From the NCBI RefSeq assembly GCF_032477075.1, contig NZ_JAWDXO010000002.1, positions 1 through 64,000 on the forward strand: a DNA stretch of 64,000 nucleotides, read 5' to 3'. The translations under genes and the position numbers were made by a program. Under the pieces are notes generated by a model, which searched no databases, was not told the origin of the DNA, and worked only from the letters and a program-made list of their open reading frames with translations. This document shows positions 50,682-60,357 of the stretch, piece after piece (positions within the stretch are counted from its first letter, which is position 1; every line of letters begins with the position of its first letter). Source of the stretch: Fusobacterium sp. Lineage in GTDB: Bacteria; Fusobacteriota; Fusobacteriia; Fusobacteriales; Fusobacteriaceae.

Positions 50682-51563
50682 ATGAAAATTTCAGAATTAT
50701 TTAAAAGAAAAAAAACAATTGTATCCTTTGAAGTATTTCCACCAAACAATGTATATTCTTTAGAAGATGTTTATTCTTCCATTGATGAACTTGCAAAACT
50801 ACAACCTGACTTCATGAGTGTCACATACGGAGCTGGTGGTGCTACCAGAGGAAAGACAGTGGAGATTGCCTCAAAAATCAAAAATAACTACAAAATAGAA
50901 GCTCTGGCACATCTTACATGTCTGGGAGCAAAAAAAAGGGAAATTGATGATATATTGGAACAGTTAAGAAAAAATAATATAGAAAATATTCTTGCTTTAA
51001 GAGGAGATAAACCTAAAGATGGATTTCCTATAGAAGAAGGAGATTTTAAATATGCACAGGAACTTGTTTCATATGTAAAGAAAAAAAGAGATTTTTCAAT
51101 AGGAGGAGCTTATTACCCAGAAGGTCATCAGGAAACAAATGATCTTCTTGATCTTTTTAACTTAAAAACAAAAGTAGACTCTGGAACTGACTTTCTTATC
51201 TCACAGATATTCTTTGACAATGAATCTTTTTATCGTTTCAAAGACAAATTAGACAAGCTTCAAATAAATATACCATTAATTGCTGGTATAATGCCTGTCA
51301 CAAATGCAAAACAAATAAGAAAAATAACTTCAATGTGTGGGTGCAGTATTCCAAAAAAATTTCAAAAAATATTAAATAAATATGAAGATAATACTCAAGC
51401 ATTAAAAGAAGCTGGAACTGCATATGCTACTGAGCAGATTATAGATTTAATAACATCTGATATTGATGGAATACATTTGTATACTATGAATAAAGTAGAT
51501 ACAGCTAAAAAAATAATGGCAAATATAGCACATATAAGAGAAGTTTCTGGAGGTAGCAGATAA
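50682..51563 (+). CDS. metF: methylenetetrahydrofolate reductase
   Basis: 293 residues, the usual bacterial length. FAD-dependent reduction of 5,10-methylene-THF to 5-methyl-THF, the methyl donor for MetH. Landmarks: VSFEVFPPN at residue 14, DFMSVTYGAGGATRGKT near 43, ALAHLTCLG near 75, ALRGDKPKDG near 105, SIGGAYYPEGHQE near 140, DSGTDFLISQIFFDNESF near 165 and GIMPVTNAKQI near 205. It overlaps metH by one base and is controlled by the SAM-I riboswitch. Confidence 0.95.
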   Translation: MKISELFKRKKTIVSFEVFPPNNVYSLEDVYSSIDELAKLQPDFMSVTYGAGGATRGKTVEIASKIKNNYKIEALAHLTCLGAKKREIDDILEQLRKNNIENILALRGDKPKDGFPIEEGDFKYAQELVSYVKKKRDFSIGGAYYPEGHQETNDLLDLFNLKTKVDSGTDFLISQIFFDNESFYRFKDKLDKLQINIPLIAGIMPVTNAKQIRKITSMCGCSIPKKFQKILNKYEDNTQALKEAGTAYATEQIIDLITSDIDGIHLYTMNKVDTAKKIMANIAHIREVSGGSR

Positions 51564-54500
51564 TGATAAATGAACTAAAAAAGAGAATACTAATATTAGA
51601 TGGAGCTACTGGAACAGCTATTCAAAAATATAATCTTACAGAGATCGATTTTCAGGGAAAAAAAGGTTGCAATGAAATTCTCAATATTACTAGACCTGAT
51701 ATTATTAAAGAAATACATACTGGTTACATAAAAGCTGGAGCTGATATTATAGAAACCAATTCTTTCAATTGCAACAGAATATCTCTGAAAGATTATGGAA
51801 TAGAAGATATGTCTTACACTCTTTCTAAAAAAGGTACTGAATTAGCTAGAGAAATAGCAGATAATTTCTATAAATCTTCTGGAAAAAAAATATATGTTGC
51901 TGGTTCTATTGGTCCCACAAGCAAAAGTCTTTCTCTTCCTATTGGAGATATTCCTTATGAAAGAGAAATTAATTTTGATCAAATGAAAAATATATACTCT
52001 GAACAAATAGAAGGTGTTATAGATGGTGGTGCTGACTGCATATTGATAGAAACTATATTTGATGGATTGAATGCTAAAACTGCACTTATAGCTGCCGAAG
52101 AGCTGTTTGAAAAGAAAAATATTCAGCTTCCTATTATGATCTCTGCAACTGTAAACAAGCAGGGAAAAATTTTCTCAGGTCAGAGTATAGAATCATTAAT
52201 TGTTGCTTTAAATAGACCTTCAGTTATTTCTTTTGGACTTAATTGTTCTTTTGGAGCTAAGGACCTTATTCCAATGATAAAAAAAATATCTGCTTTTACA
52301 GATAAATATATTTCACTGTATCCAAATGCTGGACTTCCTAATGAAAATGGTGAATATGAGGAAACTCCTGAAGTAACAGCTGGATATTTAAAAGAATTAG
52401 TAGATAAAAAACAGGTAAATATTCTTGGAGGATGCTGTGGAACACATTTCTCACATATCAAGTCAATAGCAGATTTAGTAAAAAATAGAGAACCTAGACC
52501 TGCCATTTCTAAAGAAAATAAATGCTTTTTATCTGGAAATGAAATATATAATTTTAGTAATAAATTCACAGTAATTGGTGAAAGAAATAATGTAGCTGGT
52601 TCTAAGATATTTAAAACATTAATTGAGGAAAAAAACTATATAAAAGCCTTAGAAATAGCCCGTTCACAAATAGAAAAAGGAGCTGCTGTTTTAGATATCA
52701 ATTTTGATGACGGATTATTGATACCTCATGAAGAAATGGAAAAATTCCTAAGAATAATACAAAATGATCCAATAGTTTCAAAAATTCCTATAATGATAGA
52801 TTCATCAGACTTTCTCACTATTGAAACTGCTTTAAAAAATATTGCTGGAAAATCAATAGTAAATTCTATTTCTCTAAAAGAGGGAGAAGAATCTTTCAGA
52901 AAAAAAGCCAGAATAATAAAAAAATATGGTGCTGCTGTTGTAATTATGGCTTTTGATGAAAAGGGACAGGGAATATCCTTTGAAAGAAAAATAGAAATCT
53001 GTAATCGTTCATATAAACTATTAAAAGAAGAAAAATTTTCAGACCTAGATATAACTTTTGATCCAAATATACTTACTATTGGTACTGGGAGTGAAGATGA
53101 TAGATATAATGGATTAAATTTTTTAAAAACAGTTCAATGGATAAAAAATAATCTTCCATATTGTAGTATTACTGGAGGACTTAGTAATTTATCTTTTGCT
53201 TTTAGAGGAAATAACTCATTGAGAGCAGCTATTCATTCTCTTTTTATTGAAATTGCAAAAGAAAAAGGAATGAATTTTGCTATAATGAATCCTAGTGAAA
53301 AAATCCCTCAACTGACTTTTGATGAAAAAAATATCATTTTAACATTAATAAATGGTGAAACTGATTCTCTTGAGGCTGTATTAAAACTTGCTGCAAAATT
53401 AAAAAATACCTCTATTATAAGTTCTCCTGCCAATAAGATAATAAACAATGATTTTGAATCTTTAAAAACTAGAATAGAAAAAGCCCTTATCTATGGAGGA
53501 AGTACAACTTTTGATATAGATATAAATGTTGCTTTAGAAAATATGACACCTTTAGACATAGTACAAAATATCTTAATGAAAGGCATGGATAAGATAGGTA
53601 TTCTTTTTGAAAAAGGAGAACTCTATCTTCCACAACTTATAAGATCTGCAAGTGTTATGAACAAAGCTGTAGATATTCTCAGACCTCACATGAAAATAAA
53701 AGCTGATATAGGAATAAAAGGTAAAATTCTTATGGCTACTGTTGAAGGAGATGTTCATGATATAGGAAAAAATATTGCTGGAACAGTTTTAAAATGTAAT
53801 GGTTATGAAGTAATAGATTTAGGAGTTATGATAAGTAAAGAAAAAATATTAGAAGAAGCTGTAAAAAACAATGTGGATATTATTACCTTGAGTGGGCTTA
53901 TCAGCCCTTCATTAAAGGAAATGGAAAAAACATTATCTCTTTTAAATGATAATAAAATATCTATTCCTGTTCTTATAGCTGGAGCTGCTACATCAAAATT
54001 ACATACAGCAGTTAAACTGGAACCTTTATATGAGAAAAGAACTTTTCATACTACAGATGCTTTGGATACTCTTACAATAATAAATAAACTTATCTATAGT
54101 GATAAAAAAATATTTATGGAAGAAAAAACAAAAGAACTCAGAGAACTCTGCAATATTTATTTAAATACTAAAAAAGAAAATTTAGAAAAAGAGAGATATT
54201 TAAAAGATGATTTTACCTCAAAAGTTATAATTCCTAATCAATTAGGAAAAAAATATATAGAATTTTCTCTCGAAAAAATTGAAAAATATATTAACTGGAA
54301 TTTTCTTTTACATAATATGAAAGTTAAAAATACTCCTTTAGAAGAACAGACATTAAATGATGCTAAATATATTTTCAATAAAATGAAAGAAAATAGTATA
54401 AAAATAAGATGTTCATTTGGAATTTTCTCTTGTATAAAAAATTCAGATACTTTAACAATAAATGATAAAGATAAAAGCTGGAATATCTCTTTCATAAGGG

Positions 54501-54889
54501 GAAAGAGCAAAAATAAAAATATTGGAATAAGTGATTTTTTCAATAAAGAAGATTTTATAGGAGCTTTTGTTATTTCAGTAACTAGTTCTTTATTCACTCA
54601 AGATAATTATATGTGTATAATGGAAAATATCCTTCTTACAAGAATTGCAGAAGCAGCTTCTGAATTTTTAGAAGCTTATCTGAAAGAAGAAAATATCTGG
54701 ATATCAAATATCAGACCTGCAATAGGGTATTCATCAATTCCAGATCATTCCATTAAAAAAATTATTTTTGAAATCATTGATGGAGAAAAAACAGGAGCAT
54801 CACTCACTAATAATTTTGCTATGTCTCCCTTGAGCACAGTATGTGGTATCTATATTTCCAATCCAAAAAGTTTTTATTTTAATTTGTAA
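51563..54889 (+). CDS. metH: cobalamin-dependent methionine synthase
   Basis: 1108 residues, all four MetH modules. Homocysteine domain (1-320) with zinc Cys in SFGLNCSFGAKDL near 225 and LGGCCGTHF near 290. Pterin domain (about 325-600) starts FTVIGERNNVAGSK. Cobalamin domain has DVHDIGKNIAGTVLKCNGYEVIDLGV near 730, whose His ligates cobalt. The C-terminal reactivation domain (about 890 to the end) has INWNFLLH and the AdoMet motif RPAIGYSSIPDHSIKKIIF near 1050. It is somewhat shorter than E. coli MetH (about 1227). Needs a cobalamin supply from elsewhere. Confidence 0.95.
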   Translation: MINELKKRILILDGATGTAIQKYNLTEIDFQGKKGCNEILNITRPDIIKEIHTGYIKAGADIIETNSFNCNRISLKDYGIEDMSYTLSKKGTELAREIADNFYKSSGKKIYVAGSIGPTSKSLSLPIGDIPYEREINFDQMKNIYSEQIEGVIDGGADCILIETIFDGLNAKTALIAAEELFEKKNIQLPIMISATVNKQGKIFSGQSIESLIVALNRPSVISFGLNCSFGAKDLIPMIKKISAFTDKYISLYPNAGLPNENGEYEETPEVTAGYLKELVDKKQVNILGGCCGTHFSHIKSIADLVKNREPRPAISKENKCFLSGNEIYNFSNKFTVIGERNNVAGSKIFKTLIEEKNYIKALEIARSQIEKGAAVLDINFDDGLLIPHEEMEKFLRIIQNDPIVSKIPIMIDSSDFLTIETALKNIAGKSIVNSISLKEGEESFRKKARIIKKYGAAVVIMAFDEKGQGISFERKIEICNRSYKLLKEEKFSDLDITFDPNILTIGTGSEDDRYNGLNFLKTVQWIKNNLPYCSITGGLSNLSFAFRGNNSLRAAIHSLFIEIAKEKGMNFAIMNPSEKIPQLTFDEKNIILTLINGETDSLEAVLKLAAKLKNTSIISSPANKIINNDFESLKTRIEKALIYGGSTTFDIDINVALENMTPLDIVQNILMKGMDKIGILFEKGELYLPQLIRSASVMNKAVDILRPHMKIKADIGIKGKILMATVEGDVHDIGKNIAGTVLKCNGYEVIDLGVMISKEKILEEAVKNNVDIITLSGLISPSLKEMEKTLSLLNDNKISIPVLIAGAATSKLHTAVKLEPLYEKRTFHTTDALDTLTIINKLIYSDKKIFMEEKTKELRELCNIYLNTKKENLEKERYLKDDFTSKVIIPNQLGKKYIEFSLEKIEKYINWNFLLHNMKVKNTPLEEQTLNDAKYIFNKMKENSIKIRCSFGIFSCIKNSDTLTINDKDKSWNISFIRGKSKNKNIGISDFFNKEDFIGAFVISVTSSLFTQDNYMCIMENILLTRIAEAASEFLEAYLKEENIWISNIRPAIGYSSIPDHSIKKIIFEIIDGEKTGASLTNNFAMSPLSTVCGIYISNPKSFYFNL

Positions 54890-54949
54890 TAATTTTAAAT
54901 ACCTGATACAGTATATATATTAAATTTGATCAACTAAAGGAGAAATATT

Positions 54950-55237
54950 ATGATAATTGTATATGCAAAATCTATTGTACCTGAAGAAAATATTGATAAA
55001 TATTTAGAAATAGCAAAAAAACTGGCAGAAGAGACAAGAAAAGAAAATGGAAATATTTTTTATGAAATGATACAAGACACAAATAATAAAAATGTTCTTG
55101 CCTTTATAGAAAAATGGGAGAATATGGAAGTTTTAGATAAACATATGAAAACTTCGCATTTTACTACACTTGTTCCTCAATTAAATGAATTGAGAGAGGG
55201 AGAATCTGAACTTACTATACATGAAATTTTATTTTAA
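54950..55237 (+). CDS. antibiotic biosynthesis monooxygenase (ABM)-fold protein
   Basis: 95 residues, the size of one ABM (YgiN-type) subunit, a dimeric ferredoxin-like barrel. IIVYAKSIVPEENIDKYLEIAKKLAEETRKENGNIFYEMIQD and FIEKWENMEVLDKHMKTSHFTTLVPQL show the usual E.W.....L..H..S.HF pattern. Members include quinol monooxygenases and haem-degrading relatives; the role here is unknown. GGAG precedes the ATG; it lies 60 bases after metH and may be transcribed with it. Confidence 0.85.
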   Translation: MIIVYAKSIVPEENIDKYLEIAKKLAEETRKENGNIFYEMIQDTNNKNVLAFIEKWENMEVLDKHMKTSHFTTLVPQLNELREGESELTIHEILF

Positions 55238-55242
55238 AAAAT

Positions 55243-55277
55243 AAGGCAGTCTGTTTATAAAAACAGACTGCCTTTTT
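55243..55277. terminator. bidirectional terminator
   Basis: A perfect 14-base stem AAGGCAGTCTGTTT / AAACAGACTGCCTT with a T-run, between the ABM-fold gene and malic enzyme. Confidence 0.9.
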
Positions 55278-55282
55278 ATTTG

Positions 55283-56461
55283 TTAATCTCTGCATATTCC
55301 TTGTTCTTTTGCTACCTTTTCAACTGCATCTGCTACTGCATCTGCTACTCTTCTATCAAAAGCATCTGGAATAATATAATTTTCATTCATTTCTTCATCA
55401 CTAATTAGAGAAGCTAGTCCTCTTGCTGCTGCAAGTTTCATTTCCTCAGTTATTTTCTTAGATTTTGCTCTTAAAGCTCCTTTAAATAGTCCTGGAAATA
55501 CAAGAACATTATTTATTTGATTTGGATAATCTGATCTTCCAGTCCCTACTATTTTTGCTCCTCCCGTTAAAGCATCTTCTGGCATTATTTCAGGAGTAGG
55601 ATTTGCCATTGCAAATATTATAGCATCTTTATTCATTGTTTTTACCATTTCAGCAGTAAGAATATTTCCTACAGATACTCCAATAAAAACATCCGCTCCT
55701 TGTACAGCAAAAGCTAAATCTCCAGCAAGGTCATTCGGATTAGTTATTTCAGCCAATTCTTTTTTAGAAAAATCATAAGATTCCTTATCACTTCTTCTAA
55801 GAATTCCTGGTTTGTCAAGAACTAATATTTCTTTTACTCCTAGGTCTCTTATAAGCTTAGTTATCGAACTTCCTGCTGCTCCTGCTCCATTTACTACAAC
55901 TTTAGCATCAGAGAATTTTTTACCAACAACTTTAAAAGCATTAATAAGTCCAGCAGCAACTACTATTGCTGTTCCGTGTTGGTCATCATGAAATACAGGA
56001 ATATCCAATTCTTTTTTTAGTCTAGTTTCTATTTCTATGCATCTAGGCGCTGAAATATCTTCTAAATTTATTCCTCCAAGTCCTGGAGCCAATAATTTTA
56101 CAGTTCTTATTATTTCTTCTGGATCTTTAGTATCTAAGCAAATAGGAATTGCATCCACTCCTGCAAATTCTTTGAATAATACACATTTTCCTTCCATTAC
56201 AGGAAGCGCTGCTTCTGGTCCAATATCTCCAAGTCCTAACACAGCTGTTCCATCAGTAATAACTGCAACCATATTTCCTTTAGCTGTATATTTATATACA
56301 TCTTCTTTATTAGCTGCTATTTTTCTGCAAGGTTCTGCAACACCTGGAGAATAAGCAAGACTCAAATCATCTTTATTGGCTACTTTTACTTTTGAGACTA
56401 TTGATATCTTCCCTTTGTTTTTTTCATGCATTTCTAATGCTCTTTCAAATACTGTTGGCAT
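55283..56461 (-). CDS. malic enzyme (malate to pyruvate)
   Basis: 392 residues, the short form without a phosphotransacetylase domain. Malate binding: SLAYSPGVAEPCRKIA near 33 and ITDGTAVLGLGDIGPEAALPVMEGKCVLFKEFAGVDAIP near 70-105. The metal and NAD(P) region: PVFHDDQHGTAIVVAAGLINAFKVVGK near 155 and VVNGAGAAGSSI near 190. It converts malate to pyruvate, CO2 and NAD(P)H. The coenzyme preference is not readable with confidence. GGGAGG precedes the ATG. Confidence 0.9.
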   Translation of the reverse strand: MPTVFERALEMHEKNKGKISIVSKVKVANKDDLSLAYSPGVAEPCRKIAANKEDVYKYTAKGNMVAVITDGTAVLGLGDIGPEAALPVMEGKCVLFKEFAGVDAIPICLDTKDPEEIIRTVKLLAPGLGGINLEDISAPRCIEIETRLKKELDIPVFHDDQHGTAIVVAAGLINAFKVVGKKFSDAKVVVNGAGAAGSSITKLIRDLGVKEILVLDKPGILRRSDKESYDFSKKELAEITNPNDLAGDLAFAVQGADVFIGVSVGNILTAEMVKTMNKDAIIFAMANPTPEIMPEDALTGGAKIVGTGRSDYPNQINNVLVFPGLFKGALRAKSKKITEEMKLAAARGLASLISDEEMNENYIIPDAFDRRVADAVADAVEKVAKEQGICRD

Positions 56462-56814
56462 AAATATCTCCCTCCATTTTTATAAAATATTTTTTAAAAA
56501 TTTATTTTTATTTTTTATAACAGTGCAAACTATATTTAAATAATATATATTTGCTTTTAAAGCCTTATATGATGTATTATATTCCCTTTTTGCACAAAAG
56601 TAAAGTGTTTTCTTTTTATTTTGTTTTATTTACGTATTTAATCTCTAATATTGATATAATAAACTTAAAGTAGTACATATATTTTCTGAAAATATTTTTT
56701 TAAAATATTTTTTTCATAAGTGTACAATATATATTATTTATTATCTTATTTCTTATAAAAATTTAGGTGATTGAAAAAATTTATTTTTCAGTCACCTAAA
56801 TTTTATACAATATT
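56462..56814. other. intergenic region with a terminator hairpin
   Basis: No coding frame is supported in these 353 AT-rich bases. On the minus strand TATAAT (56576-56581) with TTTACT 17 bases before it is a plausible malic-enzyme promoter. At 56761-56801 an inverted repeat ATTTAGGTGA.TGAAAAA / TTTTTCAGTCACCTAAAT forms a terminator for the small gene at 56815-57024. Confidence 0.45.
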
Positions 56815-57024
56815 TTATTTTAATATATTTAACTTTTTCAATTTTTCCTCATTTTCTTCTACAAATTCCTCAGTAATAGCATAAGATATAGTTTTAGTAA
56901 CTACTATTGCAGTTCCATCAAAAGATATTTCTACTTTTTTATCTTTTTCCAAAAATTCTTCTCCTCTTTCTACAGCCTTAGCCAAATTTTCTGCATCTAT
57001 TCTATCTTTTAATCTACCTCTCAT
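56815..57024 (-). CDS. small conserved-looking protein of unknown function
   Basis: 69 residues. A helical start (LKDRIDAENLAKAVERGEEFLEKDKK), a short strand pair (KVEISFDGTAIVVTKTISYAI) and a charged C-terminal helix (TEEFVEENEEKLKKLNIL). No signal peptide, Cys or known motif. AGGAGG precedes the ATG and a terminator follows, which supports a real gene. Not recognised. Confidence 0.6.
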   Translation of the reverse strand: MRGRLKDRIDAENLAKAVERGEEFLEKDKKVEISFDGTAIVVTKTISYAITEEFVEENEEKLKKLNILK

Positions 57025-57175
57025 AAAAATACCTCCTTTATTAATGTATTATTACTATTATATATTATACAAAATTAAAATTTCTTTCCTTTAAAATAAT
57101 AAAAAAGAAGATAACTAAATATCTCCTTTTATGGCTATATAAATAATGAATATAAAAAGTTTGTTACTATTTCGG

Positions 57176-57371
57176 CTACTTATTTCCTCCAATGATATAA
57201 CTAAATATTATTTTTTCAGTTAAATCTCTATATTTTAAACTATCTATCATGGATACTTGTAAAAATTGCAATTTCTTTTATATTAAGAACAAATTTTTCT
57301 ATAATTTCAACTTTATCTTTTGCAAGAACTTTTCCAGCAGCTTCATAGATAATATCTGCCAAATCTTTGAC
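57176..57371 (-). pseudogene. possible decayed gene remnant after metK
   Basis: The frame from 57371 reads DLADIIYEAAGKVLAKDKVEII..., a plausible helical protein, to TAG at 57240-57242; the adjacent frame then continues as IDSLKYRDLTEKIIFSYII to a stop at 57176. There is no start codon with a ribosome binding site. It could be a broken gene fragment or chance; the rest of 57025-57390 holds nothing recognised. Confidence 0.25.
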
Positions 57372-57390
57372 TCATTTTTTTATATTTTGG

Positions 57391-58545
57391 TTATTTATTT
57401 AAAGCTTTTTTTAGTTCCTCTACTTTATCAATTTTCTCCCATGGAAGATCTAAATCTGTTCTTCCAATATGTCCAAATGCTGCCAAGTCTTGATATTTAA
57501 ATTTTCCACTTCTTAATTCAAGTGCTCTTTCTATTCCTCTTGGTGTCAGGTCAAATACTTTTCTTACTGCTTCTGCTAAATCATATTCATCTACTTTTCC
57601 TGTTCCAAATGTATCTACTTTTACTGATGTTGGTTCTACTACTCCTATTGCATATGACAACTGGATTTCGCATTTGTCTGCTAAGTTTGCTGCTACTATA
57701 TTTTTAGCTACCCATCTTGCTGCATATGCTGCAGATCTGTCCACTTTTGAAGGATCTTTTCCTGAAAAAGCTCCTCCTCCATGTCTAAAAAATCCTCCAT
57801 ATGTATCTACTATTATTTTTCTTCCTGTTACTCCTGTATCCCCATGAGGTCCTCCAATTACAAATCTTCCTGTTGGATTAATATGGAAATGTTTTACTTC
57901 TTCTGGATTAAGTTCATATGATTTTAATACTGGCTTTATAACTTTTTCTATTACTTCTTCTCTAATCTGAGTCTGAGTTACATCTGGATTATGTTGTACA
58001 GATACTACCACTGTATCAACATGATCTATTTTTCCATTTTCATCGTAAGCTAATGTTACTTGTGATTTTGCATCTGGTCTTGCCCATGGAAGCTCTTTTG
58101 TTCTAGTCATTTTAGTAAGTTTTACCAATATTTCTCTGGCTAATACAAGAGCCAATGGCATTAATTCTGGAGTTTCTTTTACTGCTCCTCCAAACATTAT
58201 TCCTTGATCTCCTGCTCCCCCAATATCTACTCCCATAGCTATATCTGGTGATTGAGCATGAATAGCACTAAGTACTCCGCAATTTGAATCAAAGCCCATT
58301 CCTTCTTTATATCCAATTTCATCTATTTTACTTCTTACAATATCTTGTATATCTATATAAGTAGTAGTTGTAATTTCTCCTCCTACAACAACCTGCCCTG
58401 TTGTACAAAATACTTCACATGCCACTCTTGAATTCGGATCATCAGCAAGACATGCGTCTACTACTGCATCTGAAATTTGATCTGATACCTTATCTGGATG
58501 ACCAGGTGATACAAATTCTGATGTGAAATAAGTTAAATTTTTCAT
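57391..58545 (-). CDS. metK: S-adenosylmethionine synthetase
   Basis: 384 residues, normal length. Makes SAM from methionine and ATP. TSEFVSPGHPDKVSDQISDAVVDACL at residue 8 includes the ATP-binding His, GGAGDQGIMFGGAV near 115 is the conserved hexapeptide region, and RFVIGGPHGDTGVTGRKIIVDTYGG with GGGAFSGKDPSKVDRSAAY near 230-265 forms the P-loop-like part. AGGAGG precedes the ATG. It is controlled by its own SAM-I riboswitch, giving end-product control. Confidence 0.97.
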   Translation of the reverse strand: MKNLTYFTSEFVSPGHPDKVSDQISDAVVDACLADDPNSRVACEVFCTTGQVVVGGEITTTTYIDIQDIVRSKIDEIGYKEGMGFDSNCGVLSAIHAQSPDIAMGVDIGGAGDQGIMFGGAVKETPELMPLALVLAREILVKLTKMTRTKELPWARPDAKSQVTLAYDENGKIDHVDTVVVSVQHNPDVTQTQIREEVIEKVIKPVLKSYELNPEEVKHFHINPTGRFVIGGPHGDTGVTGRKIIVDTYGGFFRHGGGAFSGKDPSKVDRSAAYAARWVAKNIVAANLADKCEIQLSYAIGVVEPTSVKVDTFGTGKVDEYDLAEAVRKVFDLTPRGIERALELRSGKFKYQDLAAFGHIGRTDLDLPWEKIDKVEELKKALNK

Positions 58546-58591
58546 TTTTCCTCCTTAAAATATATCAATAATTTAATGTTTAAGATAAAAA

Positions 58592-58622
58592 AATCCCTTT
58601 CATCAGACAGATGAAAGGGATT
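58592..58622 (-). terminator. terminator of the metK SAM riboswitch
   Basis: AATCCCTTTCAT pairs with ATGAAAGGGATT; on the minus strand it is followed by T7. Located between the aptamer and metK. Confidence 0.9.
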
Positions 58623-58641
58623 AAGTTTTAAATCCAATATT

Positions 58642-58723
58642 CCATCTATCAGGAGTTAGCACCACACTTAAAAAGCAGGTTGCTGAGATTTCAATGGGCC
58701 AGTCCCTCAATCTCTCTTGATGG
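58642..58723 (-). ncRNA. SAM-I riboswitch upstream of metK
   Basis: On the minus strand: CCATCAAGAGAGATTGAGGG, ACTGGCCCATTGAAATCTC, AGCAACCTGC, AAGTGTGGTGCTAACTCC and TGATAGATGG. P1 pairs CCATC with GATGG. It is the second S-box in the window and closely resembles the one before metF. Confidence 0.95.
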
Positions 58724-58751
58724 TATTCTTTATATTTATCATTTACACTTT

Positions 58752-58780
58752 ATTATATATTTTTTTACTAATTATGTCAA
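58752..58780 (-). promoter_or_regulatory. metK promoter
   Basis: TTGACA (58775-58780), 17 bases and TATAAT (58752-58757) on the minus strand, immediately upstream of the SAM riboswitch and inside the short gap to citF. Confidence 0.85.
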
Positions 58781-58787
58781 TAATTAT

Positions 58788-60332
58788 TTAGCTATTTTTT
58801 ACTTGTCTTACAACATCTACTACAGAACCATCTCTATATTGTACTACAGCAACTACTTTATCCTCAAATTCTATTGCTTCTTCTTTTCCTGTCATAGCTT
58901 CTGCTATTTCTTTTAATTCTTCTATTGTTTTTATTGGAAGACTAGAATTTTTAAATTTCTCTATTAAATCTTTTCTCAATGGATTGATAGCTATTCCTCT
59001 TTCTGTTACTAATACATCTACTGTTTCTCCTGGAGTTGTTACTGTAGTTATTCTATCTTTTACTACTGATATTCTTGCATTTACAAGTTGTGATACTATT
59101 ATACATAATTTTGATCCAGCAGCTGTATCACTGTGTCCTCCAGATCCTCCCATAATAACACCATCTGATCCTGTAGTTACATTTACATTGAAATTTGTAT
59201 CCATTTCTGTTGCCCCTAATATGACTATATCAAGCATATTTACTACTGAACCTTTATTATTTGTATTCGCATACATTGTTGCTGACATTCTTATATGGTT
59301 TGGATTTTCTTTTGCTGATTTAATTGCATCAAGATCAAAGCATTGCACATCAAATAAAGCTTTAAAAAGTCCATCTTTATACATATCTACTATGTATCCT
59401 GTTATTCCTCCAGCAGCAAAGCTCCCTACTATACTTTTTGATTTCATAAGATTTCTAACTTCTGCTGCAACTGCAAGTGATATTCCTCCTGCACCTGTCT
59501 GAAAACTCATTCCATCTTTTAAATATCCTGATTGTTCTATAAATTTAGCTGTAAGATCAGCAATTTTTAGTCCAATTGGATTTTTAGTAATTTGAGTAGT
59601 TCCAGATACTATTCCTTTTGGATCTCCAATAGCATCTACTACTAGTACATAGTCTATTAAAGTTTGATTTATTTCTATAGTTGTATTTGGATAAGGAACT
59701 AAATTATCAGTGATTGCTACAACTAATTTGGCATTTTCAGCATCTGAATGAGCGTATCCTAAAGCTCCGCATGCTGATTTTCCATCTACTCCATTAATAT
59801 TTCCATATTCATCTGATGTTGGAGCAGCAACAAAAGCTATATCTACTTCAACTTCTCCTGTTTCCATTATTCTTGCTCTTCCACCATGTGTATGCATAAC
59901 AGCTGGTTTTTGCATTTTTCCTTGTGATATTGCTTGAGCTACTGGTCCTGACATATATCCAGCATATATTTGTGTCACTATCCCTTTTTCTATCATTTCT
60001 ACTAAAGGTTTATGACATGGAAATATAGAACTTGCAACTATTGTTACATCTTTGCAACCTCTCTTTGCTATTTCCGCCATTACTAAGTTTAATACATAGT
60101 CTCCATTTCTCAAATGATGATGAAAAGATACTACCATTCCATCTTTCAATGGAAGTTTATCCATTAATTCTACAAAATCAGTATGAAGTTTTTTATCATT
60201 AGGATTTACAGCTTTAAAACTATAATTCTTTTTTACTACTCCTGTTGTATTTGCTAAATATCCATTATAATGATTGATTTTTCCGTATCCTTCTATAAAA
60301 TCAGGAACTTCTCTTCCTAAAATATTTTTCAT
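58788..60332 (-). CDS. citF: citrate/citramalate lyase alpha subunit (CitF family)
   Basis: 514 residues, the usual CitF length. The alpha subunit is the acyl-carrier transferase: it exchanges acetate on the carrier protein for the incoming acid. Landmarks: MVVSFHHHLRNGDYVLNLVM near 65, MSGPVAQAISQGKMQKPAVMHTHGGRARIMETGEVEVDIAFVAAP near 128-170, FAAGGITGYIVDMYKDGLF near 308 and TGSDGVIMGGSGGHSDTAAGSKL near 390. It is the last gene of citD-citE-citF. Next to methylaspartate ammonia-lyase, citramalate is the more likely substrate (inference). Confidence 0.9.
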   Translation of the reverse strand: MKNILGREVPDFIEGYGKINHYNGYLANTTGVVKKNYSFKAVNPNDKKLHTDFVELMDKLPLKDGMVVSFHHHLRNGDYVLNLVMAEIAKRGCKDVTIVASSIFPCHKPLVEMIEKGIVTQIYAGYMSGPVAQAISQGKMQKPAVMHTHGGRARIMETGEVEVDIAFVAAPTSDEYGNINGVDGKSACGALGYAHSDAENAKLVVAITDNLVPYPNTTIEINQTLIDYVLVVDAIGDPKGIVSGTTQITKNPIGLKIADLTAKFIEQSGYLKDGMSFQTGAGGISLAVAAEVRNLMKSKSIVGSFAAGGITGYIVDMYKDGLFKALFDVQCFDLDAIKSAKENPNHIRMSATMYANTNNKGSVVNMLDIVILGATEMDTNFNVNVTTGSDGVIMGGSGGHSDTAAGSKLCIIVSQLVNARISVVKDRITTVTTPGETVDVLVTERGIAINPLRKDLIEKFKNSSLPIKTIEELKEIAEAMTGKEEAIEFEDKVVAVVQYRDGSVVDVVRQVKNS

Positions 60333-60357
60333 CTATAAACACCTCACATATTATTGA

